Positions 20,927-31,318 of a DNA stretch of 32,770 nucleotides are shown in pieces. Both the position numbers and the translations under genes were made by a program. The stretch comes from Nymphaea colorata. Taxonomy: Eukaryota > Streptophyta > Magnoliopsida > Nymphaeales > Nymphaeaceae. The stretch's first letter is position 1, and every line of letters begins with the position of its first letter. The notes under the pieces are model-generated. The model saw nothing but the letters and a program-made list of their open reading frames with translations. It did no database searches and was not told the origin of the DNA. The stretch spans positions 1 to 32,770 of the forward strand of contig NW_022205256.1 in the NCBI RefSeq assembly GCF_008831285.2. Reading direction: 5' to 3'.

Positions 20927-21376
20927 TTAATCTTCGGGCTCAAGGTACTTTCTTGTGTTATACCAAAACCCCTTGGACAGAGGTGGAGTATAGTCCACGT
21001 TGAAGGTAGTATAAGGTTCTCTGAGGAGCTGCATGCCAATTTTAGAGATGACTATTCCTTCATGGCATCCTATAAAGACAATTATAAAATATGTAGGATG
21101 AATATCTAAATCTCTAACATAAATTTTTGGACAATCAATGGATTGAGTTAAGTTTCCTTGTGTAGTTACAAGTTGAAGTTTAACCAATTCTTTTGGGATG
21201 CATTCGGAATAGGATATTTTTATTCCTGCCATTGTTTCTGCCAAGATAGGTTTTCCCTTTTGTTTAATGTATTTTGGATCTACTAAATATTTATCTAAAA
21301 TAGTATTTGTGCATCCTGTGTCAATTAAGGCCTGAGTATCTACAAGAGTTTTTCCTATTGTTATTTTTACACTGTA
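20927..21376 (-). pseudogene. Endogenous caulimovirid: aspartic protease region
   Basis: On the minus strand, just before the open frame that ends at 20927, the sequence reads ALIDTGCTNTILDKYL, the catalytic DTG motif of the pepsin-like protease in caulimovirid polyproteins. It then runs in frame through ILAETMAGIKI to the end of the domain and stops at EPED. The protease would release coat protein and polymerase from the polyprotein. Reverse transcriptase should follow but does not; AT-rich DNA does. The fragment is in the same orientation as the coat-protein pieces at 21377-22703 and belongs to one integrated copy. It is not part of the arms, so it occurs once. Confidence 0.75.
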
Positions 21377-21780
21377 CTAATATTGGTGGAAAAATTTTTC
21401 AGTTTCTTCTTTATGAAGAAAACTTATTAAGTAAGTCGGTTTTACTTCTTTATGTATTAAAGTAGAGGAAGAAGGAGTTTCTTTTATTTGTTTTTGTAAG
21501 TCTTGAATTTGTTCTTGAGTTTTCGTTATGAATTTTTCAATCTTTTCTTTATAGTTTTCCAATCTGCTAATTCTTTTTTCTAAATCGCTTTCTTCTGTTT
21601 TTTCTTTGTGTCTTGCATTTTCTTGAATAGGTAAGTCAACATTTGGTTCTAAAACGGTTAAGCAAAGTCTATAGATTTCTTTGTGACATTAATAACATTT
21701 CCACATGTTTTTCATACTTGGGAATCTTGAACACATGAAATGTTGTTTATTTAGATTTCCTTCCTTGAATTTCCGTCGTG
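21377..21780 (-). pseudogene. Endogenous caulimovirid: linker with coiled coil between coat protein and protease
   Basis: The minus-strand frame reads a heptad-rich lysine and glutamate segment (RISRLENYKEKIEKFITKTQ, then EQIQDLQKQIKE), a likely coiled coil, ending FHQY at a stop at 21377. Upstream lies a degraded second Cys-rich motif (KEIYRLCLTVLEPNVDLPI), homologous to the intact one at 11674-11985 but missing several cysteines through frame changes. It matches the polyprotein order between coat protein and protease. Confidence 0.65.
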
Positions 21781-22703
21781 GTAACAATCTCGTTCATTCA
21801 TTGTCAAAAGTACAGAGTTCTAAGAATTCATCTAAAACATCTGTTTGGAAATATGGGTTTTATTTTTAGTAAATTTATTTATTAGTGGATAATCTTCTTC
21901 TTTAAAACTTATATCTTTTGTATTTTCTATATCTTCTATAGATATTATGGAATAAATTGATTTTGTATCGCTAACATATTTGTCTACATTAATAAGTTCT
22001 TGGTTTGTGGTATTGACAAGAATGGCTTCTTTTGTGTAAGCATTTAGAAGTTTGGGACAACAACTTCCTAAATGAGTATTTTCTTGACAAACAATACAAC
22101 TTAACTTGCTTTTATAATTTCTTCGTTTATCTTATTTTTGGCATGTTTATCATTATTTAGATAAGGAGCCTGATTCTTTGATTTTATTAAGAAATATTTT
22201 TTAGATCTTCTAAAATTTTCTTTCGTATCTTTTCTCCGTCTTTGCCTTATAGGCTTCCTAGTTTCAGATGATGCTCAAAAATTTTGAGGAGTATAAATAT
22301 TTTTACAAAAGGAGTGGTCTCCCTTTAATTGTTTTTTATTTTTATTTCTTGACATTTCTTTTCTAGACATTTACATATATGTCCTATTCTATAAGCAATA
22401 TTTTGTGATATTTCAAGGGGTTGATTTATTTGGAGGTATTCAGGCCATCCTTTCACAATTTATTGGCCTAATTCTCCTGAGAATTTTTGAAAAAGTCTTT
22501 CTCCTATACCATTGTCATAGGAATTTCCAGAAATAATGGTGTAATAATAATAAGCCCTTAAAAATTCTTTAATATGATTCCAACTTGTTAACCTCAGTTG
22601 TTCTAGTCTACAAACTGCTTCTTTTTGGGCTTCCTCAATTCCCGTGTTAGGACTGGTTCCTGCCAAGATCGTTGGTATTCTGAAAACAAAGTTGTAGGGG
22701 TTT
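21781..22703 (-). pseudogene. Endogenous caulimovirid: coat-protein core and zinc knuckle, interrupted by Copia
   Basis: The minus strand gives RIPTILAGTSPNTGIEEAQK immediately next to the Copia insertion, then LRLTSWNHIKEFLRAYYYY and GIGERLFQKFSGELG, the conserved helical core of the caulimovirid coat protein. About 110 codons later comes the knuckle CIVCQENTHLGSCC at about 22053-22100. Stops and frame changes break it, for example after GELGQ at 22460. Upstream coat-protein codons (LENDISVGA) continue across the Copia element at 28136-28160, so one coat-protein frame was split by the insertion. This is a second, diverged copy of the region found in the arms at 11180-11680. Confidence 0.8.
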
Positions 22704-22708
22704 GCTCC
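22704..22708. repeat. Target-site duplication of the Copia element, 3' side
   Basis: gctcc here and actcc at 28131-28135 flank the element and agree in four of five bases. Removing the element and one copy rejoins the viral coat-protein frame, which supports the boundary. Confidence 0.8.
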
Positions 22709-22947
22709 TGTAGAATCACGAAGATCAAGAAAAAAGGAATAAGATGAACACGATGTAACGTGGAAAAACCCTCAACAAAAGGAAAAAAACCACGGACAAG
22801 GAAGAACTAGTGCCCACTAGCGACCAGACTCTCTCTCTCTTAAGTTTTTTTTAAGAACTTTAAGATTAGGGTTTACAATGATATAAGTATGCCCTAACAA
22901 GGACATACTGGATCGGGTCCAGACCCATACACCCATATCCGTCAACA
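22709..22947 (-). repeat. Copia 3' LTR
   Basis: Begins TGTTGACGG and ends GATTCTACA on the minus strand, 239 bases. It lacks a six-base ggaccc unit present in the 5' LTR and carries about 13 substitutions relative to it, so the insertion is old compared with the arm duplication. Confidence 0.95.
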
Positions 22948-25900
22948 CTCCCCCTCAAGTAGGGCATACATATCAAACATGCCCAACTTGGATACATTTC
23001 TCTCGAATGAAGTTGAAGATAGAGCTTTCGTTAGAACATCAGCGTTTTGGTCTTCAGACTTCATGTAAAGTAGGATTAACTCTTTAGCATCAATCCTTTC
23101 ACGAATGAAGTGACGATCAATCTCAACATGCTTTGTTCTGTTGTGTAGAACAGGGTTGTTAGCTAAGTTAATTGCAGACTTGTTGTCACAGTACATCTTC
23201 ATTGGTCCTTCAACCTCTATTATGATATCAGTCAGCAATATTTTCAGCCATAGTAACTCTGACACTCTCATAGCAATAGCTCTATACTCTGCCTTTGCAT
23301 TAGATCGAGAACACACATCCTGCCTCTTGCTCCTCCAGACAACAAGATTTCCTCCCAAGTAGACACAATACCCTGTGGTAGACCGTCTAGTATCAGCACA
23401 ACCTGCCCAGTCTGCATCGGAGTACCCCTCAATCTCTACAGTCTCTTGTTTCACATACAAGAGTCCCTTGCCAAGATTTCTCTTTAAATAGTACAATATT
23501 CTATCCACAGCCTTCAGGTGTATATCAGTAGGTGCATGAATGAATTGACTCAGTATATTTACCGCAAAAGTGATATCTGGTCTCGTAAGGGTAAGATAAA
23601 TCAACTTCCCAACCAGACGTTGATATCTTCCCTTAGCTTCTTCACAGAACAGTTCTCCATCTCTAAAGCTTAACTTGCGTCCAGTATTAAGTGGGGTAGA
23701 TGCGGGTCTACACCCCAGTTTACCAGTCTCCTCCAACAGATCTAATGTATATTTCCTTTGGTTTAGCACAAGGCCATTACTAGATCTAGCAATCTCAATA
23801 CCGAGAAAATACTTCAGTTTGCCAACATCCTTGAGATCAAATTCAGTAGCCAGTAACACTTTTAACTTGAATATCTCCTCCTCATCATCTCCCGTGACAA
23901 TCATGTCATCCACATAGACAAGTAAAAGAGTGACTCTGCTCTCCTTTTTCTTCACAAATAAAGTGTAGTCTCCATTACCTTGATTGTACTCATGATGTTG
24001 CATCACTCGTTTGAGACGTTTGAACCATGCTCTAGGCGATTGCTTGAGGCCATATAAGGCCTTTTTCAGCTTACAGCATTTCTCTGGTTCTTCATATCCT
24101 GGGGGCATACGCATATATACTTCTTCTTCGAGATCACCATTGAGAAAAGCATTAACATCGAGTTGGTACATCCTCTACTCATTCATCACAGCAAAGGACA
24201 TAACAACTCTAACTGTCTTCATTTTTGCAACTGCAGCAAAAGTCTCCAAATAATCAATCCCATATTTTTTACTAAAGCCCTTGGCCACAAGACGAGCTTC
24301 ATATCTTTCAACACTTCCATCGGGTTTGTACTTAATGGTATACACCCACTTGGATCCAACCAAGTGAGCTGCCTCAAGAATCTTCACAACTTCCCATGTC
24401 ATGTTTCTTCTCAAGGCTTCCATTTCTTCTTTCATAGCATCAGCCCACTTGGAATCACCTTGAGCTTCTGCAACGGTCCTGGGAATCACAACCAAAGAAA
24501 GAGAAGATACAGAACACTTGTAATCCTTGCTAAGTCTTGAATAAGACACAAAATTACCAATCGAGTCTTGAGTACATGATCTGACACCCTTTCTCAGGGC
24601 AATGGGAAGATCTTCATTTTCTTTTTCAACCCCAGCTTGAGCCTTCAGGGTAGGACTTGGTTCATCCAGGGAAGGAACGACATTGGGATTGGAAGTAAAT
24701 CTCACACCACAAGTCACCTCCTCTGTTCGAGCACCTCGTCTAGAGTAGATCTGTTCAAACATACGATGACCTTCCTTCTCAGTTCCTGTGCCACACCCTT
24801 CCTCCTTCTCAGGCTCATCAACAGCTGTGAGAGGTTCTTCTTTCTTGTAGTCCAAAAAAAACTGTAAATTGAATCTCTTGACTCTGAGAATACTCTTCCC
24901 TAACCATAGACTTCTCCCCTAGAAGAGGATTCTCACAAAAGTAAGAGGCATGTTTCAAGAAAGTAACATCTCTTGTAACATAAACACAGCTAGTGGTAGG
25001 ATCAAGACTCTTGTATCCTTTTTGAGTAGGAGAATACCCAACAAACACACCCTTGATAGACCGGGGATCAAGTTTTTTAACATTGGAACTGTGATCATGA
25101 ATAAAACATGCACAGCCAAAAACACGAGGGGGGAGGGAAAAAGGTTGACGACTTCCCGAAAGTAAAGAATGGGGAGTCCGACCATTCAGCACACGACTGG
25201 GCATGCGGTTGATAAGATACGCACTAGTAAGAACTGCATCACCCCAATAGTGCTTGGGAAGATTCTTCTGAAACAAGATGGCTCTGGTGACATTAAGGAG
25301 CTGGCGATTCTTCCTCTCGGCCACCCAGTTTTGTGGGGGAGTATAACTACAAGACGTCTCGTGAACAATTCCCCTTTTTTGAAGGAACCCCTCAACTGAT
25401 TGACACATATACTCACGGGCATTATCCGATCGAAAGGTTTTAACAGTTCCACCATATTGAGTTTGCACAAGTAGAATGAAGGTCTCTATGATATGAGGTA
25501 CCTCACTGCGATCCTTTAACAAGTAGACAAAGGTGGTCCGAGAGAAGTCATCGATAAAAGTTATAAAATATTGAAAACCTTGACGGGTATGAATTCCCGA
25601 AGGCCCCCACACATCAGAGTGAACCAAGGAAAAAACTTCATTAACACAACTAGTAGAAATAGGGTACGAAGCCCTCACATGCTTGACAAACTGACATACA
25701 TCACAAGAAATCAACGACAAATTCAGAGTAGAACACAAATCAGGAAACAACTGTTTCAAAATCCCAAAAGGTAAATGCCCAAGACGTTCATGCCAATACA
25801 AGAAGGACTGAAGGCAATCTTCTCTTCGCTTTTCTGTCTTGCTGATCGCTACCATAAGAGCCATGGCCACGCGTATGGGAAGACGATACAAGCCATCAGA

Positions 25901-26143
25901 CGCCAAACCAATACCAATCCTCTTCCCTGTCGCCAAGTCCTGCAAAATACAAGTTGCAGAAAAGATGAGTTCACAATTCAGCTCTTTAGTAAGTTTACTA
26001 ACTGACAAGAGATTTAAGGGAAGCTGAGGGACATGCAATGCTCCTCGCACATGAAATTTGTCTAACAAGGACAGACTCCCTTCTCCAGCCATAGAGGTAG
26101 AGGAACCATCTGCAAGAGATACTCGTTCCCGTCCCGAAGACAA
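22942..26143 (-). pseudogene. Copia pol (integrase, reverse transcriptase, RNase H), broken
   Basis: Three consecutive minus-strand frames make up pol. Frame 1 (24818-26143) has the GAG pre-integrase region (WHERLGHLPFGILKQL, CDVCQFVKHVR) and the integrase core, with aspartates in HSDVWGP and FRSDNAREY and the glutamate in NWVAERKNR, where the family normally has QNGVAERKNR. Frame 2 (24175-24855) has the reverse-transcriptase start, WADAMKEEMEAL and KWVYTIKYKPDG. Frame 3 (22942-24171) has YQLDVNAFLNGDL, the catalytic YVDDMIVTG, then RNase H with SDADWAGCADTRRSTTGY and SNAKAEYRAIA, where the catalytic glutamate of the usual SSAEAEYRA is lysine. Frame 1 to 2 needs a frame change near 24850, and a TAG (24175-24177) separates 2 from 3. 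The frame 1 start is only the codon after the shared TAG at 26144-26146. Confidence 0.93.
22948..22957 (-). promoter_or_regulatory. Copia polypurine tract
   Basis: TGAGGGGGAG directly precedes the 3' LTR on the minus strand and is the expected primer site for plus-strand DNA synthesis. Confidence 0.88.
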
Positions 26144-27250
26144 CTACTCATGAAACAATTTAGGGTTACCTGTCATGTGGTGAGTAGCACCACTATCCAC
26201 AATCCATTCCCCTACACAAGAGTTACCTTTATCCCCTACAATGGCAAGAGCATGGTTAGCCTTTGTCTCATCTGATGCCTCGACCTGATTGACATCGAGC
26301 CGACCCAAGTAAGCCCTCAGTTCCCGAAGTTGTTCAGCAGAGATAGAGATCTTTCCTCCACTAGATTTTGTCTCCTCAGGCACAGTTGGCTTCCTGTAAG
26401 AAGGCTTCCCTTTGTTACTCTTTTTCTCTGGATGAAGATCCCAACAGAAATCCATAGTATGACCATTCTTCTTACAATGAGCACATCTACGAAGAGATCT
26501 AGTAGTGCCTCCAGGACCCCGACTAACAAGAGCCGATCTCTCATTATATGACATGAGATCTCTCTTTCCCCCAAATGTAACCAGCCTCCTCTGCTCTTCA
26601 GCTTCAACACGAGAATACACATCTTCAATACTAGACACTTCTCCTGAATTCAGAATTTGGCTTCTAACGCTTTCAAACTCATCATTTAAACCAACTAAAA
26701 AGAGGAATACCCTATTTTCCCACTCTTTAGCAACATAAAGTGTCTGATCATGAGGACAATGCCAATTAATATCAGAATAATAGTCAAGATCCTCCCACTT
26801 TGCTTTCAAAGCCCCATAATAATCTGCAATAGATAAGTTCCCTTGTCGAATTCCATAGACAGTCGTCATTAGTTGGTAAGTCCGGATAACTGTTTTCTTC
26901 TGGCCATACATTTGCTCCAAAATCACCCACATGTCTCTAGCAGTCTTCTTCCGAAGAATAAGGGGTTGTATATCAGCGGAAACAGAGTTGACAATCCAAG
27001 TTTTTACTTGATTATCCTCAAGAAACCAAGTGTCCCACTCACCACTTGTCTCTACCGGTTCAGATTTCCTTCCATTGATATAGGCAATCCGACCACGGCC
27101 TGCGATCCCCATAGTCATAGCGGCTGACCACGGGAGATAGTTCTCCTTGGTAAGGCGAATAGTAGTGACTTGAATGGGAACATTTTCAGTTCTATAAGCC
27201 GCAATTTCAGAGTGATCAGTGTTGACAGTGGACGAGGAAGACGCTGCCAT
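26144..27250 (-). CDS. Copia Gag-protease polyprotein, intact frame
   Basis: A 368-codon open frame on the minus strand. The N-terminal third holds the Copia Gag domain (TIRLTKENYLPWSAAM, then MWVILEQMYGQKK and DYYGALKAKWEDLDYYSD). The CCHC knuckle CAHCKKNGHTMDFC lies at about residues 257-270 and DSGATHHM at about 352, followed by FHE and TAG. In most Copia elements gag, protease and pol are one frame, so the TAG right after the protease motif cuts off the rest. It is present in both arm copies, so it predates the duplication. The start is the first ATG after the leader, 24 codons upstream of the first conserved block. The protein would assemble virus-like particles. Confidence 0.9.
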   Translation of the reverse strand: MAASSSSTVNTDHSEIAAYRTENVPIQVTTIRLTKENYLPWSAAMTMGIAGRGRIAYINGRKSEPVETSGEWDTWFLEDNQVKTWIVNSVSADIQPLILRKKTARDMWVILEQMYGQKKTVIRTYQLMTTVYGIRQGNLSIADYYGALKAKWEDLDYYSDINWHCPHDQTLYVAKEWENRVFLFLVGLNDEFESVRSQILNSGEVSSIEDVYSRVEAEEQRRLVTFGGKRDLMSYNERSALVSRGPGGTTRSLRRCAHCKKNGHTMDFCWDLHPEKKSNKGKPSYRKPTVPEETKSSGGKISISAEQLRELRAYLGRLDVNQVEASDETKANHALAIVGDKGNSCVGEWIVDSGATHHMTGNPKLFHE

Positions 27251-27874
27251 AATTATAGACCAGTACTACAAAGAGAACAAAAGTAAACAACAACAACGAT
27301 ACGCTGGCGGCAAACCTCACGGTAGCAGGCAAGGCAGAGTCGGCCTGGGCAGGCAGACGAAGAACTGGGAAGACGACGGGAGACCAGCACTAGGCGACAC
27401 CAGACGAAGAAGTGGGAAGACGACGGGAGATCAGCACTAGGCGACGCCGTAACTCCAGCGGCATCTGGTCAAAAACTAGGGACCGAACAGAGTACTGTAG
27501 AACGACTCAGAGAACCGCGGGCGACGCAGCTGGTGGCGCTGACGGCAACAGCGTTCTCAGGCGACGCAACTGGCAACGACAGCAAGCAGGGCAAAAGCAG
27601 AGAGTCGCTGGAACTCCAGATGGCATCGAGTCTGTCGTCGGGACTCCAGATGGCATCAAGTCTGTCGCCGGGACTTCAGATGGCGTAGAGGGACTCCTAC
27701 GGCGTCGTGAGCGTCGCTGAAAGAGACGCCAGAACTCTAACGGCGTCAGGCGATGACCATGTCGGGCAACGAACCGTCGGGCGATGGGCAATGAACAGTG
27801 CCGGCACGAGACTCCCTCTCACACGGCCACAACAGAACCAAAGAACTCAAATCAGCCACGCCGGAACTTCACGT

Positions 27875-27886
27875 CTCTGATACCAT
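27875..27886 (-). promoter_or_regulatory. Copia primer-binding site (initiator tRNA-Met)
   Basis: TGGTATCAGAGA on the minus strand, adjoining the inner end of the 5' LTR; identical to the left copy. Confidence 0.93.
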
Positions 27887-28130
27887 GTAGAATCACGAAG
27901 ATCAAGAACAAAGGAATAAGATGAACATGATGTAACATTGAAAAACCCTCAACAAGAGGAAAAAAACCACAGACAAGGAGGAACTGGTGCCCACTAGCGA
28001 CCAGACTCTCTCTCTCTTAAGATTTCATTAAGAACATTAAGATTAGGGTTTACAATGATATAAGTATGCCCTAACAAGGACATACTGGATCGGGTCCAGA
28101 CCCGGACCCATACACCCAGATCCGTCAACA
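27887..28130 (-). repeat. Copia 5' LTR, right copy
   Basis: Bounded by TG and CA with the primer-binding site inside and the target duplication outside. It is nearly identical to the left arm LTR and clearly more diverged from the 3' LTR of its own element. Confidence 0.95.
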
Positions 28131-28135
28131 ACTCC
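28131..28135. repeat. Target-site duplication of the Copia element, 5' side
   Basis: actcc, against gctcc at 22704-22708. The left arm has the equivalent ggagt at 12460-12464. Confidence 0.8.
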
Positions 28136-28168
28136 TACAGAGATGTCATTTTCTAGTTGTTCTAGTCT

Positions 28169-28366
28169 TTGATTGATATTGAGCTTCTAGCTATTTATTA
28201 TTCCTTAAAAGCTTTTGTATTATTCATACTCAGAAAACAATTTTTTATTCGGACTGACTGTGAAGCCATTGTAAAGTTTCATGCACAATTACACGAAACA
28301 GGAAAAAAGTCTTCATTGTTAAATTTCAGAGATACTATGGTAATATTTTTCTCCATGGCATTATAG
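28169..28366 (+). pseudogene. Endogenous caulimovirid: RNase H fragment, right arm copy
   Basis: Same protein as 12229-12426, with IDIELLAIYYSLKAF and IRTDCEAIVKFH. It lies only about 30 bases from the coat-protein codons at 28136-28160, which run the other way, so this is an inversion or end-to-end junction within the integrated viral DNA. Confidence 0.75.
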
Positions 28367-28404
28367 GGTACCTATAATGCCGCATTGCAGCATTTTGCTC
28401 CTGT

Positions 28405-28595
28405 ATTTCACCTATGCAGAGGTATGATTTTTACAACAATTAAAGCTATGTGGATCAGAATGTATCCATGAGTTTTAAGTGTTTTGATACCTTCTGCACT
28501 CAGCAAAGGTATAGTTTCTATTTGATTTTCTAGAACAGGCACTGCAAGTTCTCTATTGTAAGTATATGTGCCCTGTAATCTTCTCCACTCATTAT
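28405..28595 (-). pseudogene. Endogenous caulimovirid: movement-protein N-terminal-like segment, right arm copy
   Basis: Twin of 12000-12190, with the YNRELAVPVLENQ and PLLSAEG motifs on the minus strand. It is separated from the inverted RNase H by the ggcattatag hairpin. Confidence 0.5.
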
Positions 28596-28609
28596 GGTGG
28601 TAGAGGGTT

Positions 28610-28921
28610 TCAGGGTTTTAAGACTTGACGAAGTCCTCTTTCTTGTTGATCTTCTGGAATTTCAGCTAGTTCTTCTAGTTGAAGGTTATGATTACTTGAC
28701 GAGGCACTGTCACGTCTCCTTCTGAAAGTTTCACCTAAGAAAGATATAGGTAAATCAACATTTGGTTCTAAAATGGTTAAGCAAAGTCTATGGATTTCTT
28801 TGTGACATAAATAACATTTCCACCTTTTTTCCATACTTGGGAATCTTGAACATATGAAACATTGTTTATTTAGATTTCCTTCCTTGAATTTCCAGTTGTG
28901 GTAACAATCTGGTTCATTCAT
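28610..28921 (-). pseudogene. Endogenous caulimovirid: second Cys-rich motif region, right arm copy
   Basis: Encodes exactly the same 103 residues as 11674-11985, including the CX2CX11CX2CX4HX2C array. Conservation between the arms reflects recent duplication, not selection. Confidence 0.7.
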
Positions 28922-29415
28922 TGTTAGAAGTATAGAGTTCTAAGAATTCATCTAAAACATATGTTTGGAAATTTAGTGTTTTATTTTTAGTAAATTTATT
29001 TATTAGTGAATAATCTTCTTCTTTAGAACTTATATCTTTTGTATTTTCTATATCTTCTATGGATATTATGGAATAAATTGATTTTGTATCACTAGCATAT
29101 TCGCCTACATTAATAAGTTATTGGTTTGTGGTATTGACAAGAATGGCTTCTTTTGTGTAAGCAATTAGAAGTTTGGGACAACAGCTTCCTAAATGAGTAT
29201 TTTCTTGACAAAAAATACAACCTAACTTGTTTTTATAATTTCTTTGTTTATCATATTTTCTGGCATGTTTATCTTTATTTAGATAAGGAGCTTTATTCTT
29301 TGATTTTCTTAAGAAATATTTTTTAGATCTTCTAAAATTTTCTTTCGCATATTTTCTTCATCTTTGCTTTATAGGCTTCCTAGTTTCAGATGATGCTCCA
29401 AAATTTTGAGGAGTA
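28915..29415 (-). pseudogene. Endogenous caulimovirid: coat-protein C-terminus with zinc knuckle, right arm copy
   Basis: Twin of 11180-11680 with the same knuckle (at about 29205-29220) and the same two in-frame stops, so the stops predate the arm duplication. Confidence 0.75.
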
Positions 29416-29793
29416 ACTTGAAGTCTTTAAAACAAATCACATTAGACGAAGAACTCTATTATGATATAGAAAATAATATTAGGGTAAGAACCCTAAACCA
29501 AGAAAATGAAATTGATATACTGCAGCACATGATCCCCAACTTTGGCCCCAAATCATAGAACAATGGGGTGCCATCATAATAAAAGTGGATATACAAATAT
29601 ATTTTCTTTGGCAGTCCTGTTATTTAGTGCTTATTGACAATAAAACACAATGGCTTCTTTACATGTCAATAGTTTCTATGGGATTTTGTGTAAATTCCAC
29701 AAACTTGGCACCCCATAATAGTGGAAGCAATGAAAAGAACACAGACTGAGAGGAACTCAGACTCTTCACCAAAAAGTTATTAGTACCAAACCT
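29416..29793. other. Unassigned spacer between viral pieces, right arm
   Basis: Twin of 10801-11170. The plus-strand open run of about 45 codons near 29425-29565 is the only protein-like signal. Confidence 0.3.
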
Positions 29794-30214
29794 TCATCGC
29801 AAATAATCTTTACCTATCAAAGGAAATATACCTTTTGGCAATATATAGTATACATATGTACCTGACTGTTCTTGTTGTTTTAATTTACTACTGTAAGGAA
29901 CCGAAAGATGCTGTGTTTATAGTAGATGAATTTATCCTCTAGACTAGAACAACTTGTGAATGAATCAGGAATCTGTGTTCCATACAATCAGCATAGCTTG
30001 TTCGTAGTGTAAGTGGTTTTAATTTACTAACTAAATTTTTGATCTTTTTAATCTGTTCTATATCCTTTTGGTTGAAGAATATTACCCCCTTTGGGTCATA
30101 ACTTAGCATACAAGCCAGCAACTAGATGGTGTAGTTGTGGGATATAGGGTCTGGCATAGTTGAGAATGCCTAGGAACTGTTCGAGTATCTTTTTGTCTTC
30201 TAATTTATCTGAAA
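29794..30214 (-). pseudogene. Endogenous caulimovirid: reverse transcriptase end and RNase H start, right arm copy
   Basis: Twin of 10380-10800, with the same LNYARPYIPQL and VSKLKPLTL blocks, the same frame change and the same stop. Confidence 0.75.
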
Positions 30215-31318
30215 TTCTGGAATTGATACCAATTTGGTCATGTACGTATTAATACAAATAGCTTTTGTATAGGGAAAAGTGGTTCTTTAGGAAAGGTTCT
30301 TTCTTTACCAGCAAGGTAAAGATGGTAAAAAGAGTTCCTCACTACGAAGATATAAAAAATAATTGTTTAAGTTCATGGAAAAATAATATATAACAATGGG
30401 GTTTGGAGTAACTCCATTGAAGGGTTAACAGTAAATACAAGATAGAAGAAAGCACGGAGTCTAATATGCAGATTCATATAACAATAATACATGAGTACCT
30501 AACATGTACTGCATGTTACTACGTGTTTAGAAGGAAAGGTGATTATTTTTATAATAGACAGATATATTATGCTGTGTTTCCTGAGAAGTATTCATTATGC
30601 TGATGAAATAAAAAAAAGCAAGCAGTTCTAGAAGTTGACTAGTACTTGAAAGTCTGTACAAAATGTGCTATGGCTCATCTTGGTTTGTCAATGGGTACCT
30701 TGTTGTTTCTTGTACCAAGTTCATGCATTTTACAAAAGGTTCTTCTGTTTCAGTTGAGAATGCCTTCTGAACATCTTTGGTTCTGTTCCTTTACTGGTTG
30801 GTGCATTCCTGGCTGTCTTTCTTATACTTGAGTTCAACTCTTTGTTCCTACACCTTTTTCACTAGCGGCGTTTTGGTTCTGCACTTTTGTTCTTTTTTGT
30901 TGTCAACAATGTTGAGGCTCACATTTAAATGGCTATGCATTATATCTTCTAAGCTTGTCATAAAATTTCACAGCACTGATGAAACTTTGGATATTCTTGG
31001 CAAGTCAGTGTGCGGCTGTGCTTTCAACACATGTCTACCAGCATGTCCAACAACATAAGAAAATTTTCGTTCTAAGTTTCGCTGCAAGTCTTTGTGAAAA
31101 ACAAAATGGCAAACGAATACATGTGCCTACACAAGCTGCAGGGATGTCAATGTTGTTTTCCTTTTATACTGGAATTTTATGCATGCCTCATCTGTGCTTT
31201 TTAGTAGTGCGCCATGCTGACTTCATTTGGCAGTTGGCAGTGTATCATATATGACCATTTATCCATCTTGCAGACTTACTGTCTATGCCACTTAAGCATA
31301 TGTGGTTTCTCTTTTCAG
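30215..31318. other. Arm sequence without a supported gene, right copy
   Basis: Counterpart of 9274-10379. The long chance frame of the left arm is broken here by an indel near 30775 (frames 30646-30831 and 30777-31058), supporting its rejection as a gene. Confidence 0.4.

Larger units (their letters stand above)
22709..28130 (-). mobile_element. Ty1/copia LTR retrotransposon, structurally complete, coding-defective
   Basis: The element is 5422 bases on the minus strand: 5' LTR 27887-28130, primer-binding site, leader, gag-protease 26144-27250, integrase, reverse transcriptase and RNase H down to 22942, purine tract, and 3' LTR 22709-22947. Order and motifs are those of plant Ty1/copia elements (integrase before reverse transcriptase). 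It cannot make a full polyprotein: a stop follows the protease, a frame break occurs near 24850, and a stop at 24175 interrupts reverse transcriptase. The LTRs differ by about 13 substitutions and a 6-base deletion. Its 5' part (25979-28130) is the part duplicated at 12465-14616. Confidence 0.96.

Noticed and set aside
26330-27127. Plus-strand frames of 73-84 codons opposite Copia gag, and their mirror set at 13468-14265
   Set aside because: Antisense shadows of gag. They recur in the other arm only because the arms are duplicates.
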